Of a DNA stretch of 25,870 nucleotides, positions 22,437 to 25,870 are shown piece by piece. The DNA lies in the NCBI GenBank assembly GCA_946494635.1, contig CAMMCS010000007.1, positions 1-25,870 of the forward strand, read 5' to 3'. The DNA comes from an uncultured Oscillibacter sp. GTDB lineage: Bacteria; Bacillota; Clostridia; Oscillospirales; Oscillospiraceae. The notes beneath the pieces were generated by a model. That model did no database searches. It saw only the letters and a list, made by a program, of their open reading frames with translations, and was not told the origin of the DNA. The first letter of the stretch is position 1; every line of letters begins with the position of its first letter. The position numbers and the translations under genes are program-made.

Positions 22437-23450
22437 ATGGCAAGCGAAAAAAGCATACATTATCTGGAAACTGGCTCCCAGGATCCCTATTACAATCTGG
22501 CTTTTGAAGAATTTGTTCTGACCCATCGGCTGCAGGGGGATTTTCTGCTTTTGTGGCAGAATGACAACACCATTGTCATCGGCCGGAACCAGAACGCCGA
22601 GGCGGAGATCAACCGCGCCTTTGTAGAGGCCCACCGCATCCATGTGGTCCGGCGGGAGACCGGCGGCGGGGCTGTATATCACGATCTGGGCAACCTGAAC
22701 TACTCCTTCATCACAGACGCCGGCGAGACCCAGAAGCTGGAGATCCCCCGCTTCACCCGGCCGGTGGTGGAGGCCCTGCGGGGCCTGGGGCTTCCGGCGG
22801 AGGCCTCCGGCCGCAACGACATCCTGGTGAACGGGCTGAAGGTTTCCGGCACCGCCCAGCGAATCCATCACCAGCGGATCCTGCACCACGGGACGCTGCT
22901 CTTTGACTCCGACCCCGGCGCTGTGGCCGGGGCGCTGAACGCAGACCCCGCAAAGTTCCAATCCAAGAGCGCAAAATCCGTCCGCAGCCGGATTGGAAAT
23001 ATCCGGGACTTCCTGCCCCAAGATCTGGAGCTGCCGGACTTCTGGGCATACCTGAAGCAGGCCTTTGCCGGAAGCGGTGCGGTCAGCGATGCCCTGACTC
23101 CGGAGGAGCTGGCCCAGGTACAGGCCCTGGCCGACGGAAAGTATCGGACCTGGGAGTGGAACTTCGGCCGGTCTCCCCAGTACAACGTCACCAACCATCG
23201 CCGCTACGAAGCCGGCAGCATCCAGCCCTGCGTCACCGTGGAGGGCGGAAAAATCACGCAGATCGTCTTCTACGGGGATTTCTTAAGTGTCAGCCCCCTG
23301 GCCCCGCTGACAGAGGCCCTGCGGGGCTGCCCCTTCCGCAGTGAGGATGTGGGCGCAGTGCTGGACCGCTTTGATCTGCAGGCCATGTTCGGCGGTCTCC
23401 GGCGGGAGGAAATCCTGGACGTGCTGTTCCACATCACCCCGGATGCGTAA
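22437..23450 (+). CDS. lplA: Lipoate-protein ligase A
   Basis: A 337-residue cytoplasmic enzyme that activates lipoate with ATP and attaches it to lysines of lipoyl domains (2-oxoacid dehydrogenase E2 or glycine-cleavage H protein). Marks are YYNLAFEEFVL near the N-terminus, VIGRNQNAEAEIN, the lipoate-binding RRETGGGAVYHD (72-83), and the catalytic Lys135 in GLKVSGTAQ. It has the full size with a C-terminal accessory domain. The ATG at 22437 has GGAGGT eight bases upstream; the longer reading frame from 22377 would begin inside the promoter. It is convergent with the dihydrolipoamide dehydrogenase and reductase genes on its right, which fits a lipoate-dependent complex encoded nearby. Confidence 0.95.
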   Translation: MASEKSIHYLETGSQDPYYNLAFEEFVLTHRLQGDFLLLWQNDNTIVIGRNQNAEAEINRAFVEAHRIHVVRRETGGGAVYHDLGNLNYSFITDAGETQKLEIPRFTRPVVEALRGLGLPAEASGRNDILVNGLKVSGTAQRIHHQRILHHGTLLFDSDPGAVAGALNADPAKFQSKSAKSVRSRIGNIRDFLPQDLELPDFWAYLKQAFAGSGAVSDALTPEELAQVQALADGKYRTWEWNFGRSPQYNVTNHRRYEAGSIQPCVTVEGGKITQIVFYGDFLSVSPLAPLTEALRGCPFRSEDVGAVLDRFDLQAMFGGLRREEILDVLFHITPDA

Positions 23451-23516
23451 GGGCTCCCTCCCATCCCCCGGGATTGGTCTCACATGACATGGACATATAT
23501 TCTTTCTGCCCGGATC

Positions 23517-23547
23517 CCAGAGCCCCCGCCTCTTGCGGGGGCTCTGG
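23517..23547. terminator. Strong bidirectional hairpin between convergent genes
   Basis: A perfect 13-bp GC-rich stem (23517-23529 with 23535-23547) with a CTCTT loop lies between lplA (ends 23450) and the minus-strand reductase (ends 23604). Neither flank has a clear T-run, but the position and strength suggest termination for both genes. Confidence 0.7.
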
Positions 23548-23603
23548 CGCAGGGCGGCGTCTGCTGCGAAGAAGCCCGCATCCCCAGGGAGGGGGGGTTT
23601 TTC

Positions 23604-24506
23604 CTATTTAAGGGTGGTGGGGGGTTCTTTCTTGGTCTCCCCCCCCCCGGGGGCCTCCTTATACTTCGCCCGGGCGCACTGATCCTCATTGATCATGCCG
23701 TGGGCATCCATCCAGTCCATCTGCTCCTTGACGATCTTGGTCATGGGCAGATCCACGCCCAGATGCTCCGCTACATCCATGGCGTTGTTGATATCCTTCA
23801 GGTGAACAGCGATCCGGGCGCTTGCAGAGAAGTCACGGCTGAGCAGCTTGGGAACCTTCAGATCCATGACCGCGCTCTGGGCGAAGCCGCCCTTGATGGC
23901 GTCAAACAGCGTGTGGGGATCCAGGCCGGCCTTGGTGGCAAAGGCAAACGCCTCGCCCATCGCCAGCAGGTGGATGCCCACCATCATGTTGTTGGCGACC
24001 TTGGCCGTGCTGCCGCAGCCGGAGGGGCCCATGTAAGTGACGGTCTTGCCCATCATCTCCAGGTAGGGCTTAACGTCGTCAAAGACCTCCTTCTCGCCGC
24101 CGCACATGATGACCAGCGTGCCGCCGTTGGCGCCGGTCTCACCGCCGCTGACGGGAGAGTCCAGCAGGTGGAAGCCCTTCTCCACCGCGGTGGCGTGGAG
24201 CTCCTGGATCACATAGGGAGAGGTGGAGCCCATATCCACAATGGTGGTGCCGGGCTTGGCGGTCTCCATGATCTCGCTGATGGTGGCCTTGACAATGGCG
24301 TTGGTGGGCAGGCACATGAAGATGACATCACAGGTCTCATACAGCTCCTTGCCGGTCTCCAGGGCCTTGCCGCCCCGCTTGGCGAACCGCTCCCGCAGCG
24401 CGGGGACGGGGTCGAAGCCGTAGACCGTGGTGCCGCTCTTGTCGATCAGGTTGCTGGTCATGCCGTAGCCCATGACGCCAAGGCCCAGATATCCAATGGT
24501 TTTCAT
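23604..24506 (-). CDS. 3-hydroxyisobutyrate dehydrogenase family reductase (2-hydroxy-3-oxopropionate reductase-like)
   Basis: A 300-residue cytoplasmic beta-hydroxyacid dehydrogenase that reduces a semialdehyde such as tartronate semialdehyde or oxidises 3-hydroxyisobutyrate. The NAD(P) motif GLGVMG is at 8-13, the substrate loop DSPVSGGETGANGGTL at about 117-131, and the catalytic Lys169 is in GSTAKVANNMMVG. The ATG at 24506 follows GGAGG by nine bases. It lies 52 bases after the dihydrolipoamide dehydrogenase gene, so the two are probably one operon. The last 14 codons follow a G10 run and spell an unusual tail (ETKKEPPTTLK), so the annotated C-terminus is doubtful. Substrate choice within the family cannot be settled by eye. 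Confidence 0.9.
   Translation of the reverse strand: MKTIGYLGLGVMGYGMTSNLIDKSGTTVYGFDPVPALRERFAKRGGKALETGKELYETCDVIFMCLPTNAIVKATISEIMETAKPGTTIVDMGSTSPYVIQELHATAVEKGFHLLDSPVSGGETGANGGTLVIMCGGEKEVFDDVKPYLEMMGKTVTYMGPSGCGSTAKVANNMMVGIHLLAMGEAFAFATKAGLDPHTLFDAIKGGFAQSAVMDLKVPKLLSRDFSASARIAVHLKDINNAMDVAEHLGVDLPMTKIVKEQMDWMDAHGMINEDQCARAKYKEAPGGGETKKEPPTTLK
23639..23653 (-). repeat. Homopolymer C5G10 tract inside the 3' end of the reductase gene
   Basis: On the minus strand five C are followed by ten G in frame, encoding Ala-Pro-Gly-Gly-Gly. Loss of one G would carry the frame on through the hairpin to a stop near 23480. Gain of one would end it a few codons early. Further G- and C-runs lie within 60 bases (for example 23590-23597). 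Confidence 0.85.
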
Positions 24507-24558
24507 AGGAAATAACCTCCAATTCTTAATACATGATAGGTGTCCGCAGCCAGCCGGA

Positions 24559-25869
24559 TTACTTCTTCTTTTTAGGAGGGATATGGACGGGGCGCCCCAG
24601 GGCGTCCAGCGCACATTCCCGCATGGACTCTGTCACTGTGGGATGAGAGTGGATCGTTGCCACCAGCTCATCCAGCGTCAGCTCGCTGCCGATGGCCAGG
24701 GCGCCCTCGCAGATCAGGTCCGTGGCGCGGGGCCCGATGATGTGCATGCCCAGCACCTCGCTGTACTCCTTTCCGGCGATGATCTTCACCAGACCCTCTC
24801 CCCCGTTCAGGATTAGGGCCTTGCCATTGGCGCTCATGGGGAATTTGCCCACCATATAGTCGATTCCCGCGGCTTTGGCCTGCTCTTCCGTGAGGCCCAC
24901 AGAGGCCGCCTCCGGCTCAATGTACACGCAGGTGGGATTGGTGGACTCGTCATAGACGGACGCCTCGCCGCAGATATTCTCCGCAGCCACCTCACCCATG
25001 GCGCTGGCCGTATGGGCCAGCTGCGCATGGCCCAGCACGCAGTCGCCGATGGCGTACACGCCGGGGACATTGGTCTCCATCCGGTCACTGACGATGATCC
25101 GGCCCCGGTCATTGGCAATGCCGGCAGCCTCCAGATCCAGGCTGGCGGTATTGGCTCTGCGGCCGATGGCCACCAGGACCTTCTCCGCCTCAAAGCTGAC
25201 GGTCTCGCCGGACTTATTCCGGCAGACCACCTTGGCGCCCACGGGAGAGGCCTCCACGGACTGTACAGGGCACTCCAGATGGAACTCCATGCCCATCTTC
25301 TTCATATGGGCCACGCCGATCTTGGTCAGGTCGCCGTCCAGCATGGGCAGCATGTGATCCAGCGCCTCCACCACGGTGATCTTGGTGCCGAAGGCGGCGT
25401 AGGCGCAGGCCAGCTCCAGGCCGATGACGCCGCCGCCGATGACCACCATACTCTTGGGCAGCTTCTCCAGAGAGAGGGCGCCGGTGGAGTCGATGCAATT
25501 GGGGTTCTCCTTCAGCCCCGGAATGGGGGGCTGTGCGTTGACGGAGCCGGTGGCCACGATGATGGCGTCAGCGGTCATCTCCTCCACGGAGCCATCAGAC
25601 TTTTTCACAGACAGCTTTCTGGGACCGGTGAACTTTGCCTCGCCGTCCACCCGGGTCACCTTGTTGGCCTTCAGCAGGGCGGCGACGCCGGAGGTCAGCT
25701 GCTTGGAGATGTCGTTTTTATGTGCGATCACCTGGGGGAAGTCCACCTCCACGCCGGATACCTTCACGCCGATGTCTGCGCCCTGCTCCTGGATCTGGGA
25801 CACCAGTTCCGCGGAGTGCAGCAGGCACTTGGTGGGGATGCAGCCGATGTTCAGGCAGGTGCCTCCGAT
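24559..25869 (-). CDS. lpdA: Dihydrolipoamide dehydrogenase (E3), N-terminus outside the window
   Basis: At least 436 residues of a class I flavoprotein disulfide reductase that reoxidises dihydrolipoyl groups with NAD+. The window begins just inside the redox motif GGTCLNIGCIPTKC, whose two cysteines are present. Downstream are the NAD-binding VVIGGGVIGLELACAYAAFG, the second FAD motif GVYAIGDCVLGHAQLAH, and the C-terminal interface with the active-site His and Glu (HSHPTVTESMRE). It ends in PKKKK. Only about 40 N-terminal residues, including the first FAD loop, lie beyond base 25870. The reductase gene follows on the same strand. With lplA nearby, a lipoate-dependent oxoacid or acetoin dehydrogenase or glycine-cleavage system is likely upstream. 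Confidence 0.95.
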   Translation of the reverse strand: MGGTCLNIGCIPTKCLLHSAELVSQIQEQGADIGVKVSGVEVDFPQVIAHKNDISKQLTSGVAALLKANKVTRVDGEAKFTGPRKLSVKKSDGSVEEMTADAIIVATGSVNAQPPIPGLKENPNCIDSTGALSLEKLPKSMVVIGGGVIGLELACAYAAFGTKITVVEALDHMLPMLDGDLTKIGVAHMKKMGMEFHLECPVQSVEASPVGAKVVCRNKSGETVSFEAEKVLVAIGRRANTASLDLEAAGIANDRGRIIVSDRMETNVPGVYAIGDCVLGHAQLAHTASAMGEVAAENICGEASVYDESTNPTCVYIEPEAASVGLTEEQAKAAGIDYMVGKFPMSANGKALILNGGEGLVKIIAGKEYSEVLGMHIIGPRATDLICEGALAIGSELTLDELVATIHSHPTVTESMRECALDALGRPVHIPPKKKK

Positions 25870-25870
25870 G

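Noticed and set aside
1..25870. CRISPR arrays, tRNA or rRNA genes, insertion sequences, prophage genes
   Set aside because: I found no regularly spaced repeats, cloverleaf-like genes, transposase motifs or phage-type genes on reading both strands.

Overview
The window looks like chromosome from a high-GC, gut-type Clostridia (Oscillospirales-like). This rests on the GC-rich third positions, GGAGG-type ribosome sites, YesM/YesN-type two-component genes beside a sugar ABC transporter, and Clostridia-style catabolic cassettes. The taxonomic call is an inference from style; no marker gene is present. Almost all genes lie on the minus strand, in compact operons separated by clear hairpin terminators. 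I see no tRNA, rRNA, CRISPR array, insertion sequence or phage gene.

Left part (1-8934): the tail of an unidentified plus-strand gene ends at 84 and is followed by a perfect bidirectional terminator. A D-2-hydroxyacid dehydrogenase with its own strong promoter follows on the minus strand. Next, in transcription order from the right, come a PAS/AAA+/Fis regulator (8869-7328), a terminator, and a probable polycistron: AtuA-like protein, AtuA C-terminal-like small protein, CaiB/BaiF CoA-transferase, multi-spanning transporter and PepD dipeptidase. The regulator looks like an NtrC-family sigma-54 activator but lacks both the GAFTGA loop and the Walker B aspartate.

Middle (9020-10764): a plus-strand flavodoxin has a near-consensus promoter flanked by two copies of a TGACA-N3-TGTCA operator-like palindrome. 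A convergent Gfo/Idh/MocA (IolG-like) dehydrogenase follows, preceded by a long, hairpin-rich leader.

Centre (11143-20866) is the most interesting block. A response regulator (YesN type) and a YesM-type histidine kinase with almost no extracytoplasmic part are followed, in an overlapping gene, by a RbsA/MglA-like double ABC ATPase whose catalytic motifs are lost in both halves. A terminator ends this unit. A second unit then encodes a two-domain alpha/beta hydrolase (dead N-terminal half, intact C-terminal esterase half), a true sugar ABC ATPase, a permease and a lipoprotein substrate-binding protein, with the IolG-like dehydrogenase downstream. My reading is a sense-import-degrade locus for an acylated or esterified carbohydrate or cyclitol, in which the pseudo-ATPase may link transporter state to the kinase. 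That link is inference.

Right part (21010-25870): a plus-strand metallo-beta-lactamase-fold hydrolase with an N-terminal chitobiase-like beta domain, then lipoate-protein ligase A with its own promoter. Convergent to these are a 3-hydroxyisobutyrate/tartronate-semialdehyde-type reductase, whose 3' end carries a G10 homopolymer, and the 3' part of a dihydrolipoamide dehydrogenase that runs off the window.
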